From: Oscillospiraceae bacterium
GTDB lineage: Bacteria; Bacillota; Clostridia; UMGS1840
NCBI GenBank assembly: GCA_015068645.1
Contig: SVKD01000002.1
Location: 1-55,732, forward strand
DNA: 55,732 nucleotides
Direction of reading: 5' to 3'
How positions within the stretch are numbered: position 1 is the first letter of the stretch; each line of letters opens with the position of its first letter. The translations under genes were made by a program, and so were the position numbers. Shown here in pieces: positions 42,915-51,105 of the stretch. The notes beneath the pieces were generated by a model, which was not told the DNA's origin, ran no database searches, and saw nothing but the letters and a program-made list of their open reading frames with translations.

Positions 42915-43832
42915 ATGAATTATCAAAACAAATTGAAGGGAAATCTGATTCTTCTGCTCACCGCTTTCATCTGGGGCGTATCCTTTATTGCCCAGTCGGT
43001 TGGGGTGGAGACCATTTCTCCCATAGCGTTTAACGGCATCCGAAGCGTATTGGGCGGATTGGTGTTACTCCCTGTGATATTCTGTTTAGACCGTTCCAAG
43101 AAGAAAAAGGGAATTGCCGTGCAAAAACCGGATAAGACCTTACTGATAGGCGGAATCATCTGCGGGATATGTCTATGTGTGGCAAGCACGTTGCAAACCA
43201 TTGGTATGGTATACACCAGCCCCGGAAAATCCGGTTTTTTAACAGCGCTCTACATGGTAATTGTACCGATTTTAGGACTCTTTATGGGAAAACGCCCCCG
43301 TCCTGTTATTTTGGTATCGGTTCTCATCGCATTATCAGGACTTTATTTAATGTGTATAGACGGCTCGCTAGCCATCAACTTCGGTGATGTGCTGACCATC
43401 TTTTGTGCGGTAGTGTTTGCATTTCACATCCTTGCCATCGACAAATTTTCCCCCAAGGTGGACGGTGTAAAACTGGCTTGCCTGCAGTTTTTTGTGTGCG
43501 GTTTTCTCAATATCATCGCGATGGTATTTTTAAACCAAACACCCACCTTCTCTCAGGTGGTTTCCCTGTGGGCATCCATCGGTTATTCGGGGGTTTTATC
43601 CTGCGGTGTGGCATACACCTTGCAGATTGTGGGGCAAAAGTATACCGACCCCACCTCCGCCTCCATTTTAATGAGCTTAGAATCGGTATTCGCCACTTTG
43701 ACCACTGTCATCTTAGTGGCTTGCGGATGGAATCTGACCGGCGGACAGTTATCTCCCCGTGAACTTTGGGGATGCGTACTGATGTTTGGTGCCATTTTAC
43801 TGGTGCAATTACCCGAAAAATCCAAGAAATAA
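42915..43832 (+). CDS. EamA/DMT-family transporter
   Basis: 305 residues with ten membrane segments in two EamA halves. The first starts LLTAFIWGVSFIAQSVGVETISPIAFNGIRSVLGG and has the KSGFLTALYMVIVPILG turn; the second has YSGVLSCGVAYTLQIVGQKYTDPTSASILMSLESVFATL. Such carriers export amino acids, bases or other metabolites; the substrate is unknown. It has its own promoter and an AGGAG site, and the NhaC promoter follows at once, so it is probably monocistronic. Confidence 0.92.
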   Translation: MNYQNKLKGNLILLLTAFIWGVSFIAQSVGVETISPIAFNGIRSVLGGLVLLPVIFCLDRSKKKKGIAVQKPDKTLLIGGIICGICLCVASTLQTIGMVYTSPGKSGFLTALYMVIVPILGLFMGKRPRPVILVSVLIALSGLYLMCIDGSLAINFGDVLTIFCAVVFAFHILAIDKFSPKVDGVKLACLQFFVCGFLNIIAMVFLNQTPTFSQVVSLWASIGYSGVLSCGVAYTLQIVGQKYTDPTSASILMSLESVFATLTTVILVACGWNLTGGQLSPRELWGCVLMFGAILLVQLPEKSKK

Positions 43833-43841
43833 CGAATTTTC

Positions 43842-43870
43842 TTGACAAATTTTTCCCAATATGGTAACAT
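43842..43870 (+). promoter_or_regulatory. Promoter of the NhaC-type antiporter gene
   Basis: TTGACA (43842-43847), 17 nt, TAACAT (43865-43870), directly after the preceding gene. Confidence 0.8.
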
Positions 43871-43910
43871 TATTCTGCGTATACTTTAAAAATACATAAG
43901 GAGATTTCAA

Positions 43911-45734
43911 ATGAAAAAGAATGTAATCGGAAAAGTGATTGCTGTGCTTTGTCTGATTTGCATTGTTGCAGTTGGTGCTTTTTCTGCAAAAACCACCTCC
44001 GTGGTGGACTGTGCGGACTGTGAAGGCGCAGGCTATACCCATGTGGTAAGCTGTTTGGACTGTAACGGTGAAGGAATCGTGGAAGATGAAGATTGCGGTA
44101 CCTGCGAAGGTGCAGGAACCATAACTTATCTTGCAGGAAGCGCAGATCACATTGCATCAGCTGAAGCTTTAGAAGCTTCTAAAACCACCTGTGAAACTTG
44201 TGCAGGCGAAGGCAGTGTAGCTCCCGACAGCGGCTATTATGCAACCTTTATGGCATTACTGCCTCCCTTGGTTGCGATTGGTTTGGCGTTAATCACCAAA
44301 GAAGTGTATTCCTCTTTATTTGTAGGGATTGTGCTGGGTGGCTTACTGGTAGCCAACTGGAAACCCGTTGCAGGACTGGACTATGTGCTAAATGACGGTA
44401 TTATTTCCGCAGTGTCCGGCACCGCAGGGATCTTCATTTTCTTGGTAATTTTGGGCGCAATGGTTGCTTTAATCAATAAAGCAGGCGGCTCTGCAGCCTT
44501 CGGACGTTGGGCAGAAAAACACATCAAATCCCGTGTTGGTGCAGCGTTTGCAACCTTTATCTTAGGCGTTTTAATCTTTATTGATGACTATTTCAACTGT
44601 CTGACCGTGGGCTCCGTGATGCGTCCCGTAACAGACAGACACAAAATTTCCCGCGCAAAATTTGCATACTTAATTGATGCAACTGCCGCACCCATCTGTA
44701 TGATTGCTCCTGTTTCTTCCTGGGCAGCAGCCGTTTCCGAATTTACCAAAGGAACCGGCTACTCCGGTATTGAACTGTTTGTAAGAGCAATTCCTTACAA
44801 CTTCTATTCGTTATTGACTATCGTATTTATCATCGCCATCACCTTAATGAAATTTGATTACGGCCCCATGAAGCTTCACGAAGCAAATGCCATGGAAAAA
44901 GGGGACTTGTTCACCTCCGGCGCGGAAGAATTTCCCGTAGAAGCTTCCGAAGCAAATCGTAAGGGTAAAGTGATTGACTTAATCTTCCCCATTATTGTGT
45001 TAGTTGTGATTTCTGTAATCGGACTGATTTATGTTGGCGGATTCTTCTCCGGCGAAACCTTTATCAACGCATTCGGTAACACCGATGCAACCGTTGGTCT
45101 TCCCTGGGGTGCAATTATCGCACTGATTGTGACCATCGTATACTTAATGTTAAGAAGAACCGTTACCTTCAAAGAAGCGATGGAATGTATTCCCAAAGGC
45201 TTTAATGCAATGGTTCCCGCAATTTTAATCTTAACTTTTGCAACTGCTTTAAAAAATATGACCGGCTTGCTGGGTGCAGATACCTTTGTGGCAGGCCTGA
45301 TGGACTCCGCTGCTGCAGGCTTATCCGCATTCTTACCCGCAATTATCTTCTTAGTTGCTTGCGTGCTGGCTTTTGCTACCGGTACTTCCTGGGGAACCTT
45401 TGGTATCTTAATCCCCATCGTAACTGCAATGTTCCCCGGCAACAGCGAACTGTTAATCATCGGTATCTCTGCTTGCTTGGCAGGTGCGGTTTGCGGTGAC
45501 CACTGCTCCCCCATTTCCGATACCACCATTATGTCTTCTGCAGGAAGCCAGTCCAACCACTTAAATCACGTGTCCACTCAGATTCCTTATGCGATTACCG
45601 TGGCGCTGATTTCCTTTGTGGTATACCTGATGGCAGCATTTATCCCCAATGCCTGGGTATTACTCCCCATCGGTATTGTGCTGACCATTGCTACATTGGT
45701 TGTAATTAAAAACATAACTGCGAAAAAGCAATAA
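43911..45734 (+). CDS. nhaC: NhaC-family antiporter fused to an N-terminal DnaJ-type zinc-finger domain
   Basis: 607 residues. Residues 5-26 are a signal or first membrane helix. Residues 34-101 carry four CxxCxGxG motifs: CADCEGAG (34-41), CLDCNGEG (48-55), CGTCEGAG (62-69) and CETCAGEG (94-101), the count and pattern of the DnaJ cysteine-rich domain. From about 110 the rest is an NhaC-type Na+/H+ (or amino-acid/ion) antiporter with ten or more helices, including IFIDDYFNCLTVGSVMRPVTDRHKIS, SWAAAVSEF, TGTSWGTFG and VCGDHCSPISDTTIMSSAG, which are typical of the family. The Cys-rich part should lie outside the membrane, unlike cytoplasmic DnaJ (inference from the leading helix). No J-domain is present. 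It has its own promoter and terminator. Confidence 0.9.
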   Translation: MKKNVIGKVIAVLCLICIVAVGAFSAKTTSVVDCADCEGAGYTHVVSCLDCNGEGIVEDEDCGTCEGAGTITYLAGSADHIASAEALEASKTTCETCAGEGSVAPDSGYYATFMALLPPLVAIGLALITKEVYSSLFVGIVLGGLLVANWKPVAGLDYVLNDGIISAVSGTAGIFIFLVILGAMVALINKAGGSAAFGRWAEKHIKSRVGAAFATFILGVLIFIDDYFNCLTVGSVMRPVTDRHKISRAKFAYLIDATAAPICMIAPVSSWAAAVSEFTKGTGYSGIELFVRAIPYNFYSLLTIVFIIAITLMKFDYGPMKLHEANAMEKGDLFTSGAEEFPVEASEANRKGKVIDLIFPIIVLVVISVIGLIYVGGFFSGETFINAFGNTDATVGLPWGAIIALIVTIVYLMLRRTVTFKEAMECIPKGFNAMVPAILILTFATALKNMTGLLGADTFVAGLMDSAAAGLSAFLPAIIFLVACVLAFATGTSWGTFGILIPIVTAMFPGNSELLIIGISACLAGAVCGDHCSPISDTTIMSSAGSQSNHLNHVSTQIPYAITVALISFVVYLMAAFIPNAWVLLPIGIVLTIATLVVIKNITAKKQ

Positions 45735-45754
45735 TCATTTTTAAAACAAACATC

Positions 45755-45790
45755 AAAAAGAGGAACGAATCGGATTCGTTCCTCTTTTTT
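45755..45790 (+). terminator. Terminator after nhaC
   Basis: AAAAAGAGGAACGAATC-GG-ATTCGTTCCTCTTTTTT; very strong stem. Confidence 0.93.
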
Positions 45791-45828
45791 CGTATAAACA
45801 AAAGCTTGTCGGGATAGGCTTATGGTGG

Positions 45829-46440
45829 GTGATATTATTGAAAAAGCTGATGGTTTCGTTCTTGATTCTTTTTGCTGTGATCCTCACCGCTATGATTTTT
45901 GATTATCAAACCAACAACCGCTCCGTTTCGGCAAAGCTTCACACCGTTTTGGTTTCTGTCTATCAGGAAGAAATGTCTTTCACAGCTCCCATTTTGCAAT
46001 ATGATAATCTTTATCTGATGTCGGGAGCCGCCCGCCAAATTGACAATATTTATGAGGGGGCAACTGCCGCCGTAACCTGCAACGGGAAAACTTATCAAGG
46101 GTATCTGTGGCGGCTGGAACCCACCTTTGATAACATTTCCTACGCCACCGTGTCGGTAACAGGGGTAAAAAAGCTCCCGAAAGGAAATGCCACCGCCGTT
46201 ATCAAAGGAAGCATCCGCAGAAATCTAATGTTTATCCCCAAGGAATGTCTCACAACAAATGAGATGGGAGAGGATGCCGTCTTTGTGGTGCAAAACGGTT
46301 ACGCCATGCTTCGCAGGGTAGAATTGGGCACTCTTCCCAAAGAGGGACAACAGCAAATCGTAAACGGTTTATTTCCTGCTGAAAAATTGATTATTTCTCC
46401 CCAAAATATCCGCACGGGTGACAGGGTTTTCTCCCCCTAA
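45829..46440 (+). CDS. Small membrane-anchored adaptor-like (HlyD-like) protein
   Basis: Up to 203 residues. A single N-terminal membrane segment (about 7-23) is followed by a beta-rich exported part. Its second half, with FIPKECLTTNEMGEDAVFVVQNGYAMLRRVELG and QQIVNGLFPAEKLIIS, resembles the C-terminal beta-barrel and membrane-proximal part of HlyD/RND-type adaptors. The coiled coil and lipoyl parts are missing and no transporter gene is beside it, so the role is open. The start is uncertain: GTG at 45829, TTG at 45838 or ATG at 45850. Confidence 0.65.
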   Translation: MILLKKLMVSFLILFAVILTAMIFDYQTNNRSVSAKLHTVLVSVYQEEMSFTAPILQYDNLYLMSGAARQIDNIYEGATAAVTCNGKTYQGYLWRLEPTFDNISYATVSVTGVKKLPKGNATAVIKGSIRRNLMFIPKECLTTNEMGEDAVFVVQNGYAMLRRVELGTLPKEGQQQIVNGLFPAEKLIISPQNIRTGDRVFSP

Positions 46441-46637
46441 TCCCTATTAGGTGAAGTTTTGTCCATAGAGGGCAAACAAAGGGGTTTTTCCACATTTATT
46501 GGGGAAAACTTGTTTTTTTATTGTGGAATAGTTGAGGTTTTTCCGTGATTTTAACCAAATTCCATCGAAAACCCTTGGAAATGCACACTTTTATTTTCAG
46601 GGAATTTTCAAAAAAATTCCACAGTTGTTGTGTAAAC
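46441..46637. other. AT-rich intergenic stretch
   Basis: A short CCTAAT-CCCT-ATTAGG hairpin lies across the preceding stop codon. TTTTCCACA- and TTGTGTAAA-like sequences are present but do not match DnaA boxes well. Nothing else is recognised. Confidence 0.4.
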
Positions 46638-46667
46638 AAAAAACAGCAGATTACTCTGCTGTTTTTT
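46638..46667 (-). terminator. Terminator after the second stalk-domain gene
   Basis: AACAGCAGA-TTAC-TCTGCTGTT with A- and T-runs; usable on both strands. Confidence 0.85.
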
Positions 46668-46689
46668 ATCTGTTTCAGAAAACTTTTTC

Positions 46690-47430
46690 TTAATAATCGG
46701 TGGTAACGATTGCAAAATCTGAAATGGTGGGATAAATATAAGCATACCCAACATTAGAATGTGCCACAACCTCCACCTTTAAAGTGAGTGCATTTGCGGT
46801 TTCAAATTCAAAGGGAATGGGAGCAACATTTTCTCTCATAATGGGAGACTGATACAACAAATTGTCATCTCCGTCGTAAAATTTCACTTGATAATCAGCA
46901 AAATTTCCGGTAGAGTAGGTGGGCGCTAAGAAAGTGCCTCTTACTTTGGTTGCCAAGCCGTTTAACGCATAGGTCACATCATTGCAATACTGATAACCGT
47001 CGGCGGTTTGTTCTTCTGTGGTGAGTTCAAAACCGATATAGTTGGTAACCTCGTTATTGTTTGCACCTGCGCGAAACTCTTTGGGAATATCGCAACCTAA
47101 GTAAGGTTTATCAAATAAATAAACTTCTTTGGCAGCTTTTACCACATCTCCCACATAAACGGTTGCAGTTTCTCCGTCCCAGGTTACGTCTTTGTCAAAT
47201 GCCTGACCTACTGCACGAACGGGCAGATAGGTGGTGCCGTTGTAGATAAAGGGTTCCACCACGTTGCCTGCCACATCTTTCGGAACAACTTCTTCTCCAT
47301 CAATCACCAGTTTCACATTCATATAAACTGCATTGATGGTTTCGGTAATATTTTTGGCAAGAGCGCTTCCGCCTGCCACGGTTGCACCGATTAATACTCC
47401 TGCAACCAAGCCTTGTAATCTTTTTTTCAT
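46690..47430 (-). CDS. Stalk-domain (copper amine oxidase N-terminal-like) exported protein, second copy
   Basis: 246 residues from the ATG at 47428-47430, chosen because GGAGG lies 7 nt before it. The signal peptide is KKRLQGLVAGVLIGATVAGGSALA. Residues about 35-95 are the stalk domain: NVKLVIDGEEVVP, then VEPFIYNGTTYLPVRAVGQAFDKDVTWDGETATVYVGD. The C-terminal ~140 residues are a beta-rich NPCBM-like region with AKEVYLFDKPYLGC and a later LTLKVEVVAHSN. It is related in its first half to the protein at 22076-22753 but differs in its second half. Role unknown; cell-envelope association is likely. Confidence 0.85.
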   Translation of the reverse strand: MKKRLQGLVAGVLIGATVAGGSALAKNITETINAVYMNVKLVIDGEEVVPKDVAGNVVEPFIYNGTTYLPVRAVGQAFDKDVTWDGETATVYVGDVVKAAKEVYLFDKPYLGCDIPKEFRAGANNNEVTNYIGFELTTEEQTADGYQYCNDVTYALNGLATKVRGTFLAPTYSTGNFADYQVKFYDGDDNLLYQSPIMRENVAPIPFEFETANALTLKVEVVAHSNVGYAYIYPTISDFAIVTTDY

Positions 47431-47489
47431 TGTAATTCCTCCAATCAATATTGTGATTTTATCTATTATCTTTTTTTCAACAAAAATAG

Positions 47490-48644
47490 TTATCGTTGCC
47501 CGAAAATAATTTCACAAAAGAGTTTTACACCCACCATCAGGCAATTTTCGTCTATCTGAAATTTGGCATGATGCAAAGGATAGGCACTGTCTTCTCCGCC
47601 TTGGGAACCGATTCTCACGTGTGCTGCAGGAATTTCTTTGGCAAAGAAGGAAAAATCTTCAGCGGCAAAGGTTCGTTTCCCCTCTTTGATTTTTTCGGGA
47701 TAGTCTTCCCCAAACACACGCATCGCTGCAAACAGGTATTCGGTCAACGCCCCTTCATCCTGCAGGCAAGGAGGATATTCCTCCACAGGCAAAAATTCCA
47801 CCGTAATATTCCGTTTGTCAGAAATTTCCTTTACTAAAAGATCCAAAGAATCTAAAATCCGTGTTCTTTGCTCAGGCGATAAGGTACGGATAGTTCCTTT
47901 TAAAGCCGCATCATCGGGGAACACATTATAATAACCATCCGCATTGCAGGCGCAAGCAGAAATCACAGCGTCGGGTTCTTCTTTCCCCAACGCTTCTATC
48001 CCCAAGATACAGTCCGCTAAGGCAGGCAAGGGAGAATTTGCCGATTCGGGAATGGCACCGTGTCCCCCTTTTCCGTGAATTTTTATTTCATATCGGTCGC
48101 AACCGGCAAAGGCAGTGTCACAAAGATATTCGATTTCCCCCACCGGAGTGTCGGGCCACAGGTGGGCACCGAAGATTTTGGTTACTTTCGGGTTCTCCAG
48201 CACGCCTTCTTTGATCATGGGCAAGGCTCCGCCGTCACCTTCTTCGCCGGGCTGAAAAATCAGTTTGACACATTTTTGCAGCATAGATTCGTGTTCTTTT
48301 AAAATTTTAGCAGTCACAAGCAAAATGGCAATATGAGCGTCGTGACCGCAAGCATGCATCATCCCTGTGTGCCGGGATTGATACGAAACTCCTGTTTCTT
48401 CCGAAACGGGAAGACCATCCGTATCCATCCGCAGTGCGATACATTCTTTGGATTCGTCTCCGATGGTACAGACTACTCCTGTTTTGAACACACGTTTTAC
48501 GGTGGTAATACCACAGTTTATCAAAAATTCTTCAATTTTTTCGGCGGTTTTTACTTCCTGATAGCAAATTTCGGGAATCTTATGAAATTCCCGACGAAGA
48601 GAAACCAACTCGTCAAAATATTTATGATAGGAAATGTCTGCCAT
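47490..48644 (-). CDS. M20D-family amidohydrolase
   Basis: Metal-dependent hydrolase of N-acyl amino acids or related amides (hippurate hydrolase/IAA-amino acid hydrolase type). 384 residues. Metal-binding motifs include MHACGHDAHIA near residue 100, FQPGEEGDGG, and the later GAHLWPDTPVG; the C-terminal PLHHAKFQID supplies the last ligand. The inserted dimerisation domain has KIHGKGGHGAIPE. The start at 48642-48644 has GTGAGGTG upstream and a promoter about 30 nt away. It stands alone, so the substrate cannot be inferred from neighbours; peptidoglycan-derived or acetylated amino acids are possible. Confidence 0.92.
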   Translation of the reverse strand: MADISYHKYFDELVSLRREFHKIPEICYQEVKTAEKIEEFLINCGITTVKRVFKTGVVCTIGDESKECIALRMDTDGLPVSEETGVSYQSRHTGMMHACGHDAHIAILLVTAKILKEHESMLQKCVKLIFQPGEEGDGGALPMIKEGVLENPKVTKIFGAHLWPDTPVGEIEYLCDTAFAGCDRYEIKIHGKGGHGAIPESANSPLPALADCILGIEALGKEEPDAVISACACNADGYYNVFPDDAALKGTIRTLSPEQRTRILDSLDLLVKEISDKRNITVEFLPVEEYPPCLQDEGALTEYLFAAMRVFGEDYPEKIKEGKRTFAAEDFSFFAKEIPAAHVRIGSQGGEDSAYPLHHAKFQIDENCLMVGVKLFCEIIFGQR

Positions 48645-48675
48645 AAAAACACCTCACTTATAATACATCAATTTT

Positions 48676-48704
48676 ATGATAGCATATTTTAAAAAATTTG
48701 GCAA
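48676..48704 (-). promoter_or_regulatory. Promoter of the M20D gene
   Basis: On the minus strand TTGCCA (48699-48704), 17 nt, TATCAT (48676-48681). Confidence 0.6.
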
Positions 48705-48826
48705 TTCTTTTGCAACAATTGAAACGAGAATGTAACTTTTTTCCTGTTTTTACAGAGGCAAAATCCACACTTTTATACCCTTTTTGAAAAAAATTACATT
48801 TTTTTGGAAGAAACACGGATTTCCAC

Positions 48827-48855
48827 TTGAAAAATCGGAAGAAATCGTATATAAT
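48827..48855 (+). promoter_or_regulatory. Promoter of the murC operon
   Basis: TTGAAA (48827-48832), 17 nt, TATAAT (48850-48855), about 70 nt before the murC start. Confidence 0.85.
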
Positions 48856-48927
48856 ATAAGATGTATTTTTCCGAGAAGGAAGGGGGAATCTTTCGGATGT
48901 GAATTTTCCGGAAGATGAAAGAAAATT

Positions 48928-50274
48928 ATGTTAGGAAATTTGAAAAACAATCAGATATTTTTTTCCGGCATCGGCGGTGTCAGCATGAACGCTCTTGCCC
49001 TCATTTTAAAGGAAAACGGCTATCAGGTTTCAGGGTCTGACCGTTCCTCCTCCAAAATCACCGACCGGCTGGTAAAGATGGGAATCCCCGTGTTTATCGG
49101 GCAAAAGGCAGAAAACATCACCCCCGATCTGGGTCTGGTGGTAAGAACTGCCGCTGTGCCGATGGATGCTCCCGAAATTGTAAAAGCAATGGAATACGGC
49201 ATCCCCGTCATGGAAAGAAGCACCTTGCTCGGACTTGTGATGAAAAAATATAAGGAACGCATCAACGTGTGCGGTACTCACGGCAAAACCACCACCACCT
49301 CTATGATGGCACTTTGCTTAATGAAAGCAAACAAAAAGCCTACCGTAACCGTAGGCGGTGATTTTCCGCAGATTGACGGAAACCTGTTGCTTGGTACCAA
49401 CGATTATTTTGTATGTGAAGCTTGCGAATATGTGGAAAGCTTTTTGGAATTTTTTCCATCCGCAACCATCCTTTTAAATATTGAAGAAGACCATTTGGAT
49501 TACTATAGAGACATTGCTCATATCCGCTCCGCTTTCCAGAAATTTTCGGATAAAACCGAAAAAATCATGGTGGCAAACGGAGACGATGAAAATGTGCGCC
49601 TTTTGGATTTTTCAGGTACCAACGCCGTATTTTACGGATTGGAATCAGGCGACTATTTGGCAAAAAACGTAGTATTTCATCCCGATCGTACCGAGTATGA
49701 CGTGGTATATCACGACGAAGAATTAGCCCATGTGGTATTAACCGTGGCAGGTGCGCACAATGTGTCTAACTCCTTGGCAGTGTTTGCCCTGTGTCGTGAA
49801 CTGGGCTTACCCAAAGAACCTGTTTTGGAAGCTCTTTATGAATTTGGCGGTGCCAAACGAAGAATGGAATATAAAGGACAGTTTAAAAATATTCCCGTGT
49901 ATGATGATTATGCTCATCATCCCACCGAAATTGAAACCACCATTTCTTCTATCCGCCAGAAAAATCCCAAACGGTTGGTAATGCTCTTCCAGCCCCACAC
50001 CTATACCCGCACCAAAACCTTAAAAGACGATTTTATCCGTGTATTAAAAGAGGTGGATTGCCTCTATATTTCAGATATTTACGCTGCAAGAGAAAAAGAT
50101 CCCGGTGATATTTCCTCCCGTGATTTGTGTGATGCTATTGTCGGCTCTCACTACACGCCTGCTCTCTCTGACGCGGTGATTGAATTAAAAGCCAACCTGC
50201 AAGAAGGCGATATTTTTGTAACCGTTGGTGCAGGTGACGTGTACTTAGCAGGAGAAAATTTGTTGAACAGCTAA
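48928..50274 (+). CDS. murC: UDP-N-acetylmuramate-L-alanine ligase
   Basis: Adds L-alanine to UDP-MurNAc, the first amino acid of the peptidoglycan stem. 448 residues. The N-terminal Rossmann part has FSGIGGVSMNALA (12-24), the ATP loop is CGTHGKTTTTS (115-125), and the central metal and substrate region has NIEEDHLDYYRD. GAKRRMEYKGQ and YDDYAHHPTEIETTI mark the C-terminal domain. The ATG at 48928 has only a weak ribosome-binding site (GGAAG about 14 nt away), so expression may be modest. It is first in a unit with the M42-like protein (17-nt gap) and the radical SAM protein. Confidence 0.97.
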   Translation: MLGNLKNNQIFFSGIGGVSMNALALILKENGYQVSGSDRSSSKITDRLVKMGIPVFIGQKAENITPDLGLVVRTAAVPMDAPEIVKAMEYGIPVMERSTLLGLVMKKYKERINVCGTHGKTTTTSMMALCLMKANKKPTVTVGGDFPQIDGNLLLGTNDYFVCEACEYVESFLEFFPSATILLNIEEDHLDYYRDIAHIRSAFQKFSDKTEKIMVANGDDENVRLLDFSGTNAVFYGLESGDYLAKNVVFHPDRTEYDVVYHDEELAHVVLTVAGAHNVSNSLAVFALCRELGLPKEPVLEALYEFGGAKRRMEYKGQFKNIPVYDDYAHHPTEIETTISSIRQKNPKRLVMLFQPHTYTRTKTLKDDFIRVLKEVDCLYISDIYAAREKDPGDISSRDLCDAIVGSHYTPALSDAVIELKANLQEGDIFVTVGAGDVYLAGENLLNS

Positions 50275-50291
50275 AACTGAGGTGACCCTTT

Positions 50292-51095
50292 ATGAATCAT
50301 CCCGTATACGGTATGGAAAAACCCTATCTTCAAAAAATCGGGGAAGAACTCTCTTCCTATGCTGATGAAATATTGTTTGACGGATTTTCCAACTTAATTG
50401 CCGTAAAGAATCCAAAGCAGAAAACCCTGGTTGCTTTTTCGGCATCTGAGAATGCTTTTTTGGTAAATCAAATCCACGCTGACGGCAAAGAGGGATTTTC
50501 TCCCCTCTTTGAAATTCCCGAATCCCTCTCCAATGAACGGGTTCTTTCCCCAAAAGGTCATCAAGGGATATTGGATGCCAAAGCAAAAACCGTGGAATTT
50601 AAAGGAAAAGAAGCAAAAGATGCACTAAAACCCGGGGATGTGATCTATATAAACCCCACCTGCGAAGCATTTGCAGATTTTTATATCACCAATCAGATTC
50701 CCTATTTTTTGGCACAGATGTTCACGAACTATTTCAAACAGGGAACTGCCAAAGTTTCGGTTGCATTTCTTCGGGAAAAACAAAAAGGTGCTCACGCATT
50801 GGGAATACATTACCCTTGCGAGCAGGCTTATTTTGTGACCTGTGTTGAAAACTTACCCCACGAATTTTGTTTTGTGAAAAAAGAGGGGGACTTTGTGTCC
50901 ACCTTTGATATCCCTGCACTTCCCACCGCAGTTTGCAAGGATTCGGTTTCCACCGCCAACTCCTATTATCTGTCCGGCGGTTGTGCCAATGTGGCAACCT
51001 TAGCTCTGAATATGAAAAAACTGGCAAACGGCAACTTTCAGATTAAAAAAGAAGCCGTGAAACAGTTATTTGCTTTTTTAGAATCACTGAAATAA
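50292..51095 (+). CDS. M42 aminopeptidase-like protein lacking metal-site residues
   Basis: 267 residues. I align it by eye with the M42 (TET/deblocking aminopeptidase) fold. DGFSNLIAVK matches the GN-I-A strand; LVAFSASENAFLVNQIHADG matches the strand that normally reads AHMDEIG..V..I..DG; DAKAKTVEFKGKEAKDALKPGDVIYINP matches DxGA..EEA...G...GD. KVSVAFLREKQKGAHAL matches the strand that normally holds QEEVGLRGA. The metal His and Asp of AHMD are S and E (about 50-53) and the catalytic EE pair is EK, so it is probably inactive. It is 60-80 residues shorter than active M42 enzymes. The murC-linked position suggests an envelope or binding role (inference). GAGGTGA precedes the ATG. Confidence 0.65.
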   Translation: MNHPVYGMEKPYLQKIGEELSSYADEILFDGFSNLIAVKNPKQKTLVAFSASENAFLVNQIHADGKEGFSPLFEIPESLSNERVLSPKGHQGILDAKAKTVEFKGKEAKDALKPGDVIYINPTCEAFADFYITNQIPYFLAQMFTNYFKQGTAKVSVAFLREKQKGAHALGIHYPCEQAYFVTCVENLPHEFCFVKKEGDFVSTFDIPALPTAVCKDSVSTANSYYLSGGCANVATLALNMKKLANGNFQIKKEAVKQLFAFLESLK

Positions 51096-51105
51096 GAGGA
51101 TGACT

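Noticed and set aside
43870-44157. Minus-strand frames opposite the Cys-rich domain of the NhaC fusion
   Set aside because: Antisense shadows with no ribosome-binding site; the plus-strand gene has a promoter, start site and family match.
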